DNA of 64,000 nt, from positions 1,585,999 through 1,649,998 of the forward strand of contig OX638343.1 of assembly GCA_951813075.1 (NCBI GenBank). Reading direction: 5' to 3'. Below the pieces are notes generated by a model. It had not been told where the DNA came from and did not search any database. It was given only the letters and a program-made list of their open reading frames with translations. This DNA is from Arenicellales bacterium. GTDB taxonomy: Bacteria; Pseudomonadota; Gammaproteobacteria; Arenicellales; JAJDZL01. Made by a program: the position numbers and the translations under genes. This document shows positions 1-8,744 of the stretch, piece after piece; position 1 is the stretch's first letter; each line of letters begins with the position of its first letter.

Positions 1-824
1 AAAACCAGTCGGCAAAACGCTTCGAGATTTTACTGGGCACCGACGTTGAAAGTAACCGCGAATTGTTGGTTCGTGTTAAGAATGGCGGATCGTTTATCCA
101 GGTGGGGCGGATGGATGACAAGCGAGGCAAACCACGGTTTTTCACCCTTCCTCCGAGCGTGGATCCTGGAACAGTGACCTTGGAAGTAGCGCTTGAGCAG
201 CTTAGAAAACCGTCTTTGCCGAGAAAACTGGGTACAACCGAAGACGGTAGGGAAATCGAAGTATCAAGTGGCAGATTCGGGCCCTATTTTTCCATCAAGA
301 TGGCCGACGGGCAGGTTGATAGGGTTAGTCTGGCAAAAGAACACGATCCATATACGATTACCTTGGAGGATGCTCTTTCGTTTCTGGCACAACCGCGGTT
401 ACCGAGAACGGTTGGAACTACAAAGGAAGGCAATGAAATTATTGCCCGAGACGGAAAATTCGGGCCATATCTTTCTGTCGTTTCAAAAGACGGTTCAAGA
501 AAAAATGTCAGCATACCAAAATCCGAGAATCCCATGTCAATCTCGCTCAATCGCTCACTTGAACTGCTTGAGGGGGCAACAAGCGCTTTATCCAGCCGGC
601 GCAAAGTCATCCGGCAATTCGAGGGCTCACATCTGCAGATCCTTGATGGTCGTTACGGACCGTATGTTACCGATGGAAAGATCAACGCCACCATCCCTAA
701 AGACATGGATCCGACCAAGCTTGAGCTTGCTGCCTGTCAGGAACTGATCGCAAAAAAAGCTGCGATGAAACCCACAAAACGAAAGCGCAAAACGCCAACG
801 CGCCGAACGCGGATTCAATCTTGA
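1..824 (+). CDS. topA: DNA topoisomerase I, C-terminal part (5' end outside window)
   Basis: This is the 3' end of a gene whose reading frame is open from the first bases of the window. The visible 270 or so residues carry several copies of the topoisomerase I C-terminal repeat, recognised by FGPY or YGPY preceded by G-R/K (codons near 272, 453 and 648), spaced about 60-75 residues apart. The protein ends in a very basic Lys/Arg tail. These repeats bind DNA behind the catalytic domain of the type IA enzyme that relaxes negative supercoils. The catalytic tyrosine and Toprim domains lie upstream and cannot be checked. No four-cysteine zinc ribbon is seen in this part, which fits the TopA_C_3-type tail rather than the E. 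coli-type zinc fingers. It ends with TGA at 822-824 and converges on the next gene. Confidence 0.88.
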   Translation, partial: NQSAKRFEILLGTDVESNRELLVRVKNGGSFIQVGRMDDKRGKPRFFTLPPSVDPGTVTLEVALEQLRKPSLPRKLGTTEDGREIEVSSGRFGPYFSIKMADGQVDRVSLAKEHDPYTITLEDALSFLAQPRLPRTVGTTKEGNEIIARDGKFGPYLSVVSKDGSRKNVSIPKSENPMSISLNRSLELLEGATSALSSRRKVIRQFEGSHLQILDGRYGPYVTDGKINATIPKDMDPTKLELAACQELIAKKAAMKPTKRKRKTPTRRTRIQS

Positions 825-861
825 TTGTTACATTTTCAGAATTACCGAAGGCATACGCGGT

Positions 862-1455
862 TCATCCTTCCTGCATTCGTCTGACTTTCTTCATCGAGCC
901 CCATTTGACAAGCTTGCCGCTGACTCGACTCAATGGTGGATAGGGATCGCCAGGTAAGAATACAACGATTTCAATGTCAATTCCGCCAAGCCGGAATTCG
1001 AAACCTGACACATTGCGAAATCCCTCGCGTTGGAATCGCAACCGCTTCTCCAACATTCGATAACGAATACCCCCATCTTCCAGGGTGGCACCGATTTCCT
1101 CAAATGTATCAGGAAACACCTGCAGTTCTACCGGACGCGCAGAAGTGATCGTACCAGAAAGAGCGGCACCGACCAGGCGCGGCGAACAGTGTTCGAACCA
1201 CTGCATGACCGTGAACGCAGTCTGCAGGTACAACTGATGCTGTTTGCGCAAATCGTCACCGTTGAAAATCGCAAGATGCTCTTCCAGTGAGTCTTCAATC
1301 TCGAGATTGGTCGGAACCGAACGGTTCGTGGAAACACCGATGCGTCCGCAGGCTTTTCGCTTCGCCTTTCGGAAATCGCGGATGCCATCTTCAGCCATGA
1401 TTCGTGCGGCTTCGTAGCGAATCGTACGCCGAAGCCGGCTAGGAAGTTTGTCCAT
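862..1455 (-). CDS. Conserved hypothetical protein, possibly nucleotidyltransferase-like
   Basis: A 197-residue soluble protein with no signal peptide or membrane segment. The N-terminal third is basic and helical (AARIMAEDGIRDFRKAKRKA). The C-terminal half looks like alternating strands and helices, with LVGAALSGTIT followed by a hydrophobic strand (GIDIEIVVFL). From memory this resembles a proteobacterial family often labelled nucleotidyltransferase-like, but I see no clean GS...DxD catalytic signature, so no activity is assigned. It starts 24 bp downstream of the mrcA stop on the same strand and is probably cotranscribed with it. It converges on topA with a 37-bp gap. The start is the ATG at 1455. 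Confidence 0.6.
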   Translation of the reverse strand: MDKLPSRLRRTIRYEAARIMAEDGIRDFRKAKRKACGRIGVSTNRSVPTNLEIEDSLEEHLAIFNGDDLRKQHQLYLQTAFTVMQWFEHCSPRLVGAALSGTITSARPVELQVFPDTFEEIGATLEDGGIRYRMLEKRLRFQREGFRNVSGFEFRLGGIDIEIVVFLPGDPYPPLSRVSGKLVKWGSMKKVRRMQEG

Positions 1456-1479
1456 ACAGTAACTTTCTACCGGCCGAAA

Positions 1480-3900
1480 TCAGAACAAATCATCAGCTGA
1501 AGTCTCATTGACTATAGGCTGCTGACCCACATACTCCACTTCTGCCGCAACAACTACAACTGGTGGTGTCGGTTCGGAACCCACAATGAACACCTCTCGC
1601 AGGCTGTTTGGCTCTTCAGGTGCAACCGCTTCCCCGGTTTCGGGATCAATTTGCATAGCCACAACATTATCCGGTAGTTCCAATTGTGTGTCAGGAGTTC
1701 CCTCAAGTGCCTCCGCCATGTAATCAATCCAGATCGGCAGTGCTGCCCGCGACCCGGCTTCATGTCGACCAAGATCAGATGGATTATCGAATCCAACCCA
1801 GACTGTGGTCACCAACTGTGAATTGAATCCGGAAAACCACGCGTCTTCAAAATCATTGGTCGTACCTGTCTTTCCTGCCAAGTCGGTACGTTTCAGTGAT
1901 TTGGCTTTCTTTGCTGTTCCGGACTGGACCACATCCCGCAACATATCGTGCATGACGTAGGCATTTGCAGACGAGATTACCCTCTCGGCGGGACGAACCA
2001 GTCCAGGTGCATCGAGAGGTTCCTGTTCGGTCGTTTCTAGCTCATCAACCAGGCATGTATCGCAAACTTCAGATATCTTTCCTCGCATTACAACATTGCC
2101 GTTCCTATCCTTGATTGTATCGATCAGGTAGGGATCAACCTGATATCCACCATTGGCAAAAATGGCATAGCCAGCGGCAACATCCAACGGTGTGGCTTCC
2201 GCCGCGCCCAATGCAAGCGAAAGCCCGTGAGGGAGTGTCTCCTCATCAAAACCGAAACGGCTGATATGATTGATAGCAAATTCCGGCCCGATACCTCTGA
2301 CCAAGCGAACTGATACAAGATTAAGTGACAGACCGAGCGCTCTGCGAAGCCGTACTTGTCCGTAGAATTTTCCACTGTAGTTCTCCGGGCGCCAGATGAT
2401 GCGTGTGGACTGGTCTTCAACGACAACCGGCGCGCCACTGACGAGACTTGCCGGTGTAAAGCCATATTCCAGCGCAGCCGAATAGACAAACGGTTTGATA
2501 TTCGACCCCATCTGACGTTCAGCTTGTGTGGCGCGATTGAACTCTCCACGATAGAAATCAAAACCACCGACCATCGCCTTGATTGCACCGTCTTCGGGGC
2601 TCATTGAGATCAGAGCACCGTCAACATTGGGGATTTGTGACAGTGCCCACTCCCCCTCTTCAGTCTGGCGTGCGAACACGATGTCGCCAGGTTGGACTAC
2701 ATCAGCTGGTATTTTTGGTTTTGGTCCCAATTTGCGCGATGTCTCGTAGCGTCTGGCCCAATTCATCTGTTCCCATGGTATGACGATCTGCTCTGCTGAC
2801 TTGGTGAATGCGGTCACCTGATCATCCTCAACCTCAGTAATCAGAGCGGGAATGATGTCCTGACTGGAGCGAATCAATTTAAGCGCGTCGAGTTTCTGTT
2901 CATTGGTCTCCAAGTTTGCCGAGTCCCAATTTTTCACAGCACCGCGGAATCCATGTCGCAAGTCATAGTTGATCAAACCCTTTCGCAGAGCGCGTACTGC
3001 GGCATTCTGGTTACGAGATATTACGGTTGCATAGACGCGGTATCCTTCTTCGTAGGCAGACTCCCCGAACATGTCGACTACCTGTTGTCGTATCGCCTCG
3101 ATTACATAAGGTGCTTTGAGCTGAACTTCTGCAAGATGCAACTCAGCGGTCAGCGGACTGGCAATTGCCGTGTCGAGGTCCGACTCGCTTATGTAACCAA
3201 GTTGATTCATTCGCCGCAAAATATAGTCGCGACGAACAAGTGCACCTTCGGGATCGGTAATCGGATTGACTCTTGAGGGCGCTTTGGGCAACGCCGCCAA
3301 CATTGCGTACTGGGCATTGTCAAGTTCATCAAGCGGTTTCCCGTAATATGCCATGGCAGCGGCAGCGAACCCGTAGGTACGGTGTCCGAGAAAAATCTTG
3401 TTCAAATAAAGCTCAAGAATCTCATCCTTCGTAAGTAGTTGCTCCAACTTCAGAGCCAGCAGTGCTTCTTTTGCCTTGCGAATGTATGTTCTTTCAGGGG
3501 TAAGAAAATAATTTCGCGCAACCTGCATGGTAATGGTACTGGCACCTTGTGTCCTCCCATCGGACTGGATGTTCACGTAAATCGCGCGTAAGATACCTCT
3601 ATAGTCGATTCCCACATGATCAAAGTATCGATCATCTTCAGCAGCCAGAATGGCAGCGATCATCTCCGGCGGAGCATCTTCAATTTTCAGCGGGATCCGA
3701 CGCTCAGAGCCATACTCGCCCATGAGCAGACCATCATTCGAATAGATCCGAAGAGGAATTTTGAGCTCAAGCGTTCGGATTGTGTTGATGTCGGGCAACT
3801 CTGGTAACAACACAACAATAGCTATCACAAGTGATACAAAAACCGCAACAACCAGACTGCAGAGAATTCGAAGGGAGTGAATGAAGATGGTGGATTTCAA
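1480..3900 (-). CDS. mrcA: Penicillin-binding protein 1A (bifunctional transglycosylase/transpeptidase)
   Basis: A class A PBP of 806 residues, close to the usual 800-850. An N-terminal signal anchor (about residues 8-33) holds it in the inner membrane with the bulk in the periplasm. The GT51 glycosyltransferase domain shows AAEDDRYFDH with the catalytic Glu at residue 88, then QGASTITMQVARNYFL. The transpeptidase domain shows the serine motif SNIK (near residue 463), SLN (near 526) and KTGTT (near 673). The region between them matches the OB-like insert of PBP1A. It polymerises and cross-links peptidoglycan. The gene is divergent from aroK, the standard gammaproteobacterial order mrcA/(pil)/aroK/aroB, but the pilMNOPQ genes commonly found between them are absent here. 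Confidence 0.95.
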   Translation of the reverse strand: MKSTIFIHSLRILCSLVVAVFVSLVIAIVVLLPELPDINTIRTLELKIPLRIYSNDGLLMGEYGSERRIPLKIEDAPPEMIAAILAAEDDRYFDHVGIDYRGILRAIYVNIQSDGRTQGASTITMQVARNYFLTPERTYIRKAKEALLALKLEQLLTKDEILELYLNKIFLGHRTYGFAAAAMAYYGKPLDELDNAQYAMLAALPKAPSRVNPITDPEGALVRRDYILRRMNQLGYISESDLDTAIASPLTAELHLAEVQLKAPYVIEAIRQQVVDMFGESAYEEGYRVYATVISRNQNAAVRALRKGLINYDLRHGFRGAVKNWDSANLETNEQKLDALKLIRSSQDIIPALITEVEDDQVTAFTKSAEQIVIPWEQMNWARRYETSRKLGPKPKIPADVVQPGDIVFARQTEEGEWALSQIPNVDGALISMSPEDGAIKAMVGGFDFYRGEFNRATQAERQMGSNIKPFVYSAALEYGFTPASLVSGAPVVVEDQSTRIIWRPENYSGKFYGQVRLRRALGLSLNLVSVRLVRGIGPEFAINHISRFGFDEETLPHGLSLALGAAEATPLDVAAGYAIFANGGYQVDPYLIDTIKDRNGNVVMRGKISEVCDTCLVDELETTEQEPLDAPGLVRPAERVISSANAYVMHDMLRDVVQSGTAKKAKSLKRTDLAGKTGTTNDFEDAWFSGFNSQLVTTVWVGFDNPSDLGRHEAGSRAALPIWIDYMAEALEGTPDTQLELPDNVVAMQIDPETGEAVAPEEPNSLREVFIVGSEPTPPVVVVAAEVEYVGQQPIVNETSADDLF

Positions 3901-4059
3901 GATGATTACTGAGAAATGTCAATCGTTTTAACGCAATTATATTGAGTATAAAACTTAAACGAGTACTTCAATTCTTTTGGACTGTCAAGTTGAATGCGAT
4001 ATATTTTTAAGTTGACCCCGGAATTCCAGTTTCGTTCGGAAATCTGCACATACAAATTC

Positions 4060-4602
4060 ATGGTTCAGATCAAATCAAGCTATCGGGTGGCAGACCCAAT
4101 GATCGTACTCGTAGGACCTATGGGCTCCGGCAAAACTACGATAGGTAAAGCGCTGTCGCGCCAGTTGAATCTGGGATTCGTGGACCTTGACTACGAAATC
4201 GAAAAGGATGCAGAAATGACCATAAGCGAAATTTTTCGAATCGAAGGCGAAGCAGGATTTCGCGAAAGGGAAACAGAAATGCTCGACCGTTTCTGTTGTA
4301 CGAATGGAACGGTCATTTCTACGGGTGGTGGTGCGATACTCTCGGAGCAAAACCGATCAATGATGCGAAACGGATTTGTAGTCTACCTTCATGCGACACC
4401 AAGCCAACAGTATGAGCGAATAAAATATCGCAGTCACCAGCGACCGAAATTCAATCCCGAACACCCGCTTGCAGGACTTGCCGAACTGACGCAAACCCGA
4501 GACCCACTCTACAGATCCGAAGCTGACATAATCGTTCGAACGGATGGTCGGTCAATCAACAAAATTGTCAACGAAATCGAGTACGGACTGCTTCATCAGT
4601 GA
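4060..4602 (+). CDS. aroK: Shikimate kinase
   Basis: ATP-dependent kinase that phosphorylates shikimate at the 3-hydroxyl in the chorismate pathway. The P-loop GPMGSGKTT lies near the N-terminus. It is followed by the shikimate-binding DLDYEIEK, FRERE and TGGGAI, and by an Arg-containing lid (RSHQRPKF). The length of about 180 residues is typical. The open frame runs back to an ATG at 3994, but family members begin only a few residues before the P-loop strand, so I prefer ATG 4060. ATG 4099, with GGTGG about 10 nt ahead, is an alternative. The stop overlaps the aroB start in a GTGA tetranucleotide, so the two genes are translationally coupled. Confidence 0.93.
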   Translation: MVQIKSSYRVADPMIVLVGPMGSGKTTIGKALSRQLNLGFVDLDYEIEKDAEMTISEIFRIEGEAGFRERETEMLDRFCCTNGTVISTGGGAILSEQNRSMMRNGFVVYLHATPSQQYERIKYRSHQRPKFNPEHPLAGLAELTQTRDPLYRSEADIIVRTDGRSINKIVNEIEYGLLHQ

Positions 4603-5684
4603 AGACCATCAGCGTAAATCTCCCGGGTCGGTCGTACCCCATCTACATCGGTACCGAACTGCTGGGAAATGCCAAACTTTTTGAGCCTCACATCCGCAAC
4701 AAGAAAGTTCTCGTTGTCACCAACTCCACGATTGAACCGCTGTATGCACGGCCCGTGGTTGATGCAATCAGTTCTGTGGCGGATGTGGACACGTTCGTGA
4801 TTCCAGATGGCGAAATCCACAAGAACCTCGATACCATCAGTCTGATTTTTGATCATATGATTGGGACTGCGTGTGACAGGAACACAACCGTCGTCGCGCT
4901 GGGCGGTGGAGTTGTCGGAGATATCTCAGGATTTGTGGCTGCCTGCTATCAGCGCGGCGTGCCGTTTATCCAGATTCCAACTACACTGTTAGCTCAGGTT
5001 GACTCCTCGGTCGGTGGCAAAACCGGAGTCAATCACAAACTCGGCAAGAATATGATCGGAGCCTTCTATCAGCCGCAGTGTGTAATCGCTGATACCAATA
5101 CTTTGAATTCTCTACCAGATCGAGAATTGAAAGCCGGGCTGGCCGAAATTATCAAATATGGGGCAATTCGAGATGCGGCGTTTTTCTCGTGGCTGGAGTC
5201 TGAAATTGGATCGCTGCTTGATCGCAACCCGGAGAGTCTCGCCCATGCCATTGAGCGGTCTTGTCAAAACAAATCAGAAGTCGTAGAGGAAGACGAACGA
5301 GAAGCCGGAATGCGGGCGATTCTGAATTTTGGACATACATTTGGCCACGCAATTGAAACGTGGCTCGGCTACGAAACCTGGCTGCATGGGGAAGCGGTTG
5401 CGGCAGGGATGGTAATTGCGGCGGATTTATCAGCCAAACTTGATTTGTTGGATCAAACGGAGTCGAACCGGATCAAGCAGCTGATTGAAAAGACCGGTCT
5501 TCCGACGCGTCCGCCGACGGGAATGAAATCCAAGGATTTCTTGGAGCTGATGAAGCTGGACAAGAAAGTGCAGTCCGGCAAGATGCGACTGATTCTACTA
5601 ACGAAGATCGGCAAAGCTGTCATTTCAAGCGAATTTTCTCATGCCGAGCTTGAGCATGTGCTGAATTCATCCACTGCTGACTAG
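4599..5684 (+). CDS. aroB: 3-dehydroquinate synthase
   Basis: NAD+- and metal-dependent cyclase that converts DAHP to 3-dehydroquinate, the second step of chorismate synthesis. 361 residues, as expected. Visible motifs include PDGE-HKN and GGGVVGDISGFVAA (NAD-binding), VDSSVGGKTGVNH, the metal ligands in GLAEIIKYG, NFGHTFGHAIE and LHGEAVAAGM. The start is a GTG at 4599 that overlaps the aroK stop by four bases. Shikimate kinase and this enzyme are neighbours in most Gammaproteobacteria. The usual downstream damX is not here; a DUF3883 gene follows after 96 bp. Confidence 0.96.
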   Translation: MKTISVNLPGRSYPIYIGTELLGNAKLFEPHIRNKKVLVVTNSTIEPLYARPVVDAISSVADVDTFVIPDGEIHKNLDTISLIFDHMIGTACDRNTTVVALGGGVVGDISGFVAACYQRGVPFIQIPTTLLAQVDSSVGGKTGVNHKLGKNMIGAFYQPQCVIADTNTLNSLPDRELKAGLAEIIKYGAIRDAAFFSWLESEIGSLLDRNPESLAHAIERSCQNKSEVVEEDEREAGMRAILNFGHTFGHAIETWLGYETWLHGEAVAAGMVIAADLSAKLDLLDQTESNRIKQLIEKTGLPTRPPTGMKSKDFLELMKLDKKVQSGKMRLILLTKIGKAVISSEFSHAELEHVLNSSTAD

Positions 5685-5780
5685 CCAGATGTATCAGCGC
5701 GAAATTATTCCGTTTAGTTTTCGTGATCAGTTCATACTTACCCAACGCGATCGGATGCCTGGGATGATTATCAATTCAGC

Positions 5781-6641
5781 ATGAACGAAAAAATTATTGA
5801 CCGGACCGGTACACCTTGGAGCAACGAAGAAATAGACATCATTGTCGAAGATTACTTCAATATGTTGCACAAGGAACTGAGAGGGCAAAATTTTCGGAAA
5901 TCCGACCATAACCGAAGAGTGCAATCCCGGACCGGTCGATCGAAGGGTTCGGTCGAGTACAAATATCAAAATATCAGTGCTGTCCTGAACATTCTCGGTT
6001 GCCCTCGCATCGACGGTTACCTACCCGCAAAGAATATTCAAAAGGCATTGATTCCGGGAGTCGAGCGATATCTGGATAATTTCAAGTGGGAATCATGGAT
6101 TGACACCTCATTGTTAGATCGTGTGAAGAAAACCTCTTCGACTGATATAGCAGATGAGATTCAGATATTGCAGCAAATTCCGATCCCGTCCAATAAACCT
6201 TCTAGCAGAGAAGTGACTCGATTAGTTCGAAAATTCGACCCGGCAGCGAGAGATGCGCGAATACGAGAAATTGGCTTGCTCGGAGAGCAACGGGTATTCC
6301 ATTCGGAACAGACGAGACTTAAAAATGACGGACGTAAGGATCTTGCCAGTAAAGTCCGTTGGGTTTCCCGAGAAGATGGCGATGGCGCCGGCTACGACAT
6401 TCGCTCGTTCACTTCAACCGGACAGGAATTGTTTCTTGAGGTTAAGACGACAATAGGCAGTGAGCAAACTCCGTTCTTTATCAGTGCAAACGAAGTGGAA
6501 TTCTCGGAGGAACACCCTGAGCATTCCAGGATATTCCGAGTATTCGACCTGCCAAAGGTTCCCCGGGCGTTCATCTTAAGACCACCACTTGAAAATGATC
6601 TGATTCTGACACCGAAAAATTTTCGAGCTGATTTAAGGTAA
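5781..6641 (+). CDS. DUF3883 domain protein, PD-(D/E)XK nuclease-like
   Basis: 286 residues, predicted cytoplasmic. The C-terminal half is a DUF3883-type domain: LGEQRVF near residue 168, then GYDIRSF (near 204) and LFLEVKTT (near 218). Asp followed by Glu-x-Lys is the pattern of a PD-(D/E)XK nuclease core, and the family is usually found in restriction or other DNA-processing proteins. The N-terminal 130 residues (basic, with WSNEEIDIIVEDYF and a SVEYKYQNIS segment) look like a separate DNA-binding or specificity module that I do not recognise. It sits between aroB and a pteridine reductase on the same strand, with no methylase or helicase partner beside it. Function is inferred only; a solitary restriction-like nuclease is the simplest reading. 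Confidence 0.72.
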   Translation: MNEKIIDRTGTPWSNEEIDIIVEDYFNMLHKELRGQNFRKSDHNRRVQSRTGRSKGSVEYKYQNISAVLNILGCPRIDGYLPAKNIQKALIPGVERYLDNFKWESWIDTSLLDRVKKTSSTDIADEIQILQQIPIPSNKPSSREVTRLVRKFDPAARDARIREIGLLGEQRVFHSEQTRLKNDGRKDLASKVRWVSREDGDGAGYDIRSFTSTGQELFLEVKTTIGSEQTPFFISANEVEFSEEHPEHSRIFRVFDLPKVPRAFILRPPLENDLILTPKNFRADLR

Positions 6642-6679
6642 CTGCTGATTTGATTGCGCTCGCAGAGGCCAATAGTCTT

Positions 6680-7414
6680 ATGAAATCAAAAAGAAAAGTT
6701 GCTTTGGTTACGGGCGGCAGTCGGCGTATTGGCGCTGCGATCGTTCGCCGTCTGCACTCCAATGGAATGAATGTCGCAATCCACTATCGCAATTCGGAAT
6801 CACATGCCAGACTATTACGGGATGAATTGAATGAACAGCGCTCGGATTCTGCGAAAACGTTCTCCGCAGACTTCAACGATCTGACGAAGATAGAGCGTTT
6901 CGCCAATCGCGTTATCACACAATTCGGTCGACTCGATGTACTGGTCAACAATGCCTCAATACTTGAATCTGAATCCGATACTGCTTTGACGACGGAACAG
7001 TACCAGGCGCTCCTTGATGTCCATATCGGAACACCGTACTATCTGACTCTGGCTGTTGCACCCGCGTTGAAAGAATCAAAAGGGTGCGTAGTCAACATTA
7101 CTGACATCTACGCCCAACGATCGAAAAAATCTCTGGCGCTCTACAGTGCCTCCAAAGCGGGTCTGGAGTCCTTGACCAAATCCTTCGCACTTGAAATGGC
7201 ACCGGACGTTCGCGTCAACGCAGTTGCACCCGGCGCAATTCTTTGGCCTGAAAACGCACCGCCGGAAGAATCAATACTGAACAATACGCCACTCGGGCGA
7301 CTGGGTACAGTCGATGAGATTTCTGATGCGGTCAGGTATCTGGTATTCGATGCGAAATTCACCACCGGACAGGTTGTGACGGTCGATGGGGGTCGAATCA
7401 TTGTAGCGCCGTGA
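6680..7414 (+). CDS. Pteridine reductase-like short-chain dehydrogenase (FolM/PTR1 type)
   Basis: SDR-fold NADPH oxidoreductase of about 245 residues. The cofactor motif is TGGSRRIG, where Arg-Arg in place of the usual glycine spacing is typical of pteridine reductases and FolM rather than general SDRs. NNAS, then ITDIYAQ (Asp in place of the usual SDR Ser) and YSASKAG supply the PTR1-type Asp-Tyr-Lys active site. It ends with the SDR C-terminal TGQVVTVDGG. The likely role is reduction of dihydropterins or dihydromonapterin. folB of the same pathway lies 1.7 kb downstream beyond the repeat unit, so the two may once have been adjacent. The frame opens with a TTG at 6650, but ATG 6680 directly precedes the first strand and has AGAGG upstream. 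The gene starts 38 bp after the DUF3883 stop. Confidence 0.86.
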   Translation: MKSKRKVALVTGGSRRIGAAIVRRLHSNGMNVAIHYRNSESHARLLRDELNEQRSDSAKTFSADFNDLTKIERFANRVITQFGRLDVLVNNASILESESDTALTTEQYQALLDVHIGTPYYLTLAVAPALKESKGCVVNITDIYAQRSKKSLALYSASKAGLESLTKSFALEMAPDVRVNAVAPGAILWPENAPPEESILNNTPLGRLGTVDEISDAVRYLVFDAKFTTGQVVTVDGGRIIVAP

Positions 7415-7442
7415 TCGCAGAGATATAGAATTCTAGAGTTAC

Positions 7443-7805
7443 ACTAATTTCGACTTAGAGAAGTAGGAAACAAAAAAAGCCGTGCCGGCATAGTGGTTTT
7501 AAACTACTCGTTTCACCCATTGGTTCAAACCCACCACATAAAAAGCAAGACTGATGAAGAATGTTCCACGCAAATTCCGCGCCACCAAAACTCGATCGCC
7601 TCCCGTGCGCGACTAGTCTGTCTGGCCGATGTCATGCATCGCATCGAGCTTTCGCGGATGACGGACTGTCACTTTCCCGGGTCCGGCAGCAATCGCGGCT
7701 ACCGCCCCGCGTGTATGTCAGCACATTCGTGAGGTTGCGATCCAGCCGGATTCATCAACATATCATGCAGATTCTTCATTTCATTGATTAATCGCGGAAT
7801 TAGAT
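7443..7805 (+). repeat. Direct repeat copy 1 (about 363 bp), flanks the HEPN gene
   Basis: This otherwise gene-free stretch is clearly related along its whole length to 8745-9117 in the same orientation. Shared blocks include GTCTGTCTGGCCGATGTC, ATCCAGCCGGATT, TTTCACCCATTGG-like and GCAGATTCTTCATTTCATTG. The copies differ by many substitutions and small indels (by eye roughly 65-70 percent identity), so the duplication is old. The translated short frames inside are also similar between copies (MVL-Y...HP), but they are short, share frameshifts, and I do not call them genes. It may be a dispersed repeat, a remnant of a mobile element or a structured RNA. Confidence 0.8.
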
Positions 7806-7910
7806 AATACAGAGCGACCCTATCAGGGCCGCTGCATGGAATGCAGAACACCAGCTGACATCTTCGTCCGATGCGTTTCAAAACCCGAGACGCTGAAAAA
7901 GGTAAATGTG

Positions 7911-7954
7911 AAGAAAACCGCCTGCCCTAGGGGGAGTGACAACTGTCAGGCGCT
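7911..7954 (-). terminator. Probable terminator of the HEPN gene
   Basis: On the minus strand, 23 bp past the stop of the HEPN gene, CGCCTG and CAGGCG can pair around an inner TGACAGTTGTCA palindrome. The stem is followed by a T-rich tail (GTTTTCTT). This is a plausible Rho-independent terminator. The stem is interrupted, so confidence is moderate. Confidence 0.45.
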
Positions 7955-7976
7955 TACCCTATCTGTACAGCCGTAA

Positions 7977-8669
7977 CTATGGGGTCGTTTCGGTTTGATC
8001 AAAATCGTCGTGATTCTCCGGAATTGCGCCTAAAATGAGATCGATTAGTTTCCTAGCATAATAGGACGAATCCGAAGAATCTTCCGGAATACCGGATTTA
8101 ATGAAGTCGAAACTTCGATAGCCATAGCCATATTGAAGCATCGGGTTCAAGTCGAACCTGTTCCAGATCATCGAACACAATCGACCAAGAGCACGAAAAT
8201 ATTTTTCATCCTCGCCTTGCGGGAAACCGCCAAGAGGTTGATTATTCTCGTAGACTGAGAGATCATTGTGCGCCAGTATCTTGTTTCGAGCTTCTTCTAT
8301 AAATTTATAGAATTTATCCAATTCAGAGACGATGTCATTGATGGATGATTCTTCTTTTTCGGACCAAAAATCCTTCTGATTGACGAAGAAGTTGATGGAA
8401 AGGTTCTCGTTACTACCTTGACGGGCCGGGTCATGTAGTTTTGCAATTTCAAGAATAATGTATGGCTGACTGATTTCGGTGAGGAGTTGCAAGCACTGGC
8501 CGTAGGGTCTTTGCGCGAACTCCTCTTCTGTGATGTTCCGTTCTTGCTGAAGGCGTTCGGGCAGGCGCTCGGACAAGTGATAATGTGTTATCCAGTAATT
8601 GTAGATTCGTTGGCAAAGTTCACAGAAAGCTTCTGCATTTTTCGAGGTTGCCGGTGACACTTTAGGCAT
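7977..8669 (-). CDS. HEPN-domain protein, AbiU2-like
   Basis: A 230-residue soluble, acidic, mainly helical protein. The central segment reads like AbiU2-type HEPN proteins: LEIAKLHDPARQGSNENLS near residue 75, then about 50 residues later EEARNKILAHND. R-N-K-I-L-A-H fits the R-x(4-6)-H ribonuclease motif of HEPN toxins and abortive-infection proteins. No nucleotidyltransferase (MNT) partner is adjacent, so it is a solo HEPN. It is bracketed by two direct repeats of about 365 bp and lies between folate-pathway genes, which suggests insertion or capture as a unit. The start is the ATG at 8669. A role as a phage-defence or stress RNase is inference; the arrangement is what the sequence shows. 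Confidence 0.7.
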   Translation of the reverse strand: MPKVSPATSKNAEAFCELCQRIYNYWITHYHLSERLPERLQQERNITEEEFAQRPYGQCLQLLTEISQPYIILEIAKLHDPARQGSNENLSINFFVNQKDFWSEKEESSINDIVSELDKFYKFIEEARNKILAHNDLSVYENNQPLGGFPQGEDEKYFRALGRLCSMIWNRFDLNPMLQYGYGYRSFDFIKSGIPEDSSDSSYYARKLIDLILGAIPENHDDFDQTETTP

Positions 8670-8744
8670 GCTTCAGATCCTAGGTGCAAGTATGATCGTC
8701 ATTTATACCCCAGTACGCAATTAGATCTCTTGGTTCAGTACATT

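Noticed and set aside
7512..7530. GGTTCAAACCC resembling a tRNA T-arm in repeat copy 1
   Set aside because: No acceptor, D or anticodon arms at the right distances, and the motif is not kept in copy 2.
7493..7732. 79-codon frame inside repeat copy 1, partly similar to a 91-codon frame in copy 2
   Set aside because: The similarity follows from the DNA repeat; frames drift between copies, stop at different places and have no start site. Not called as genes.
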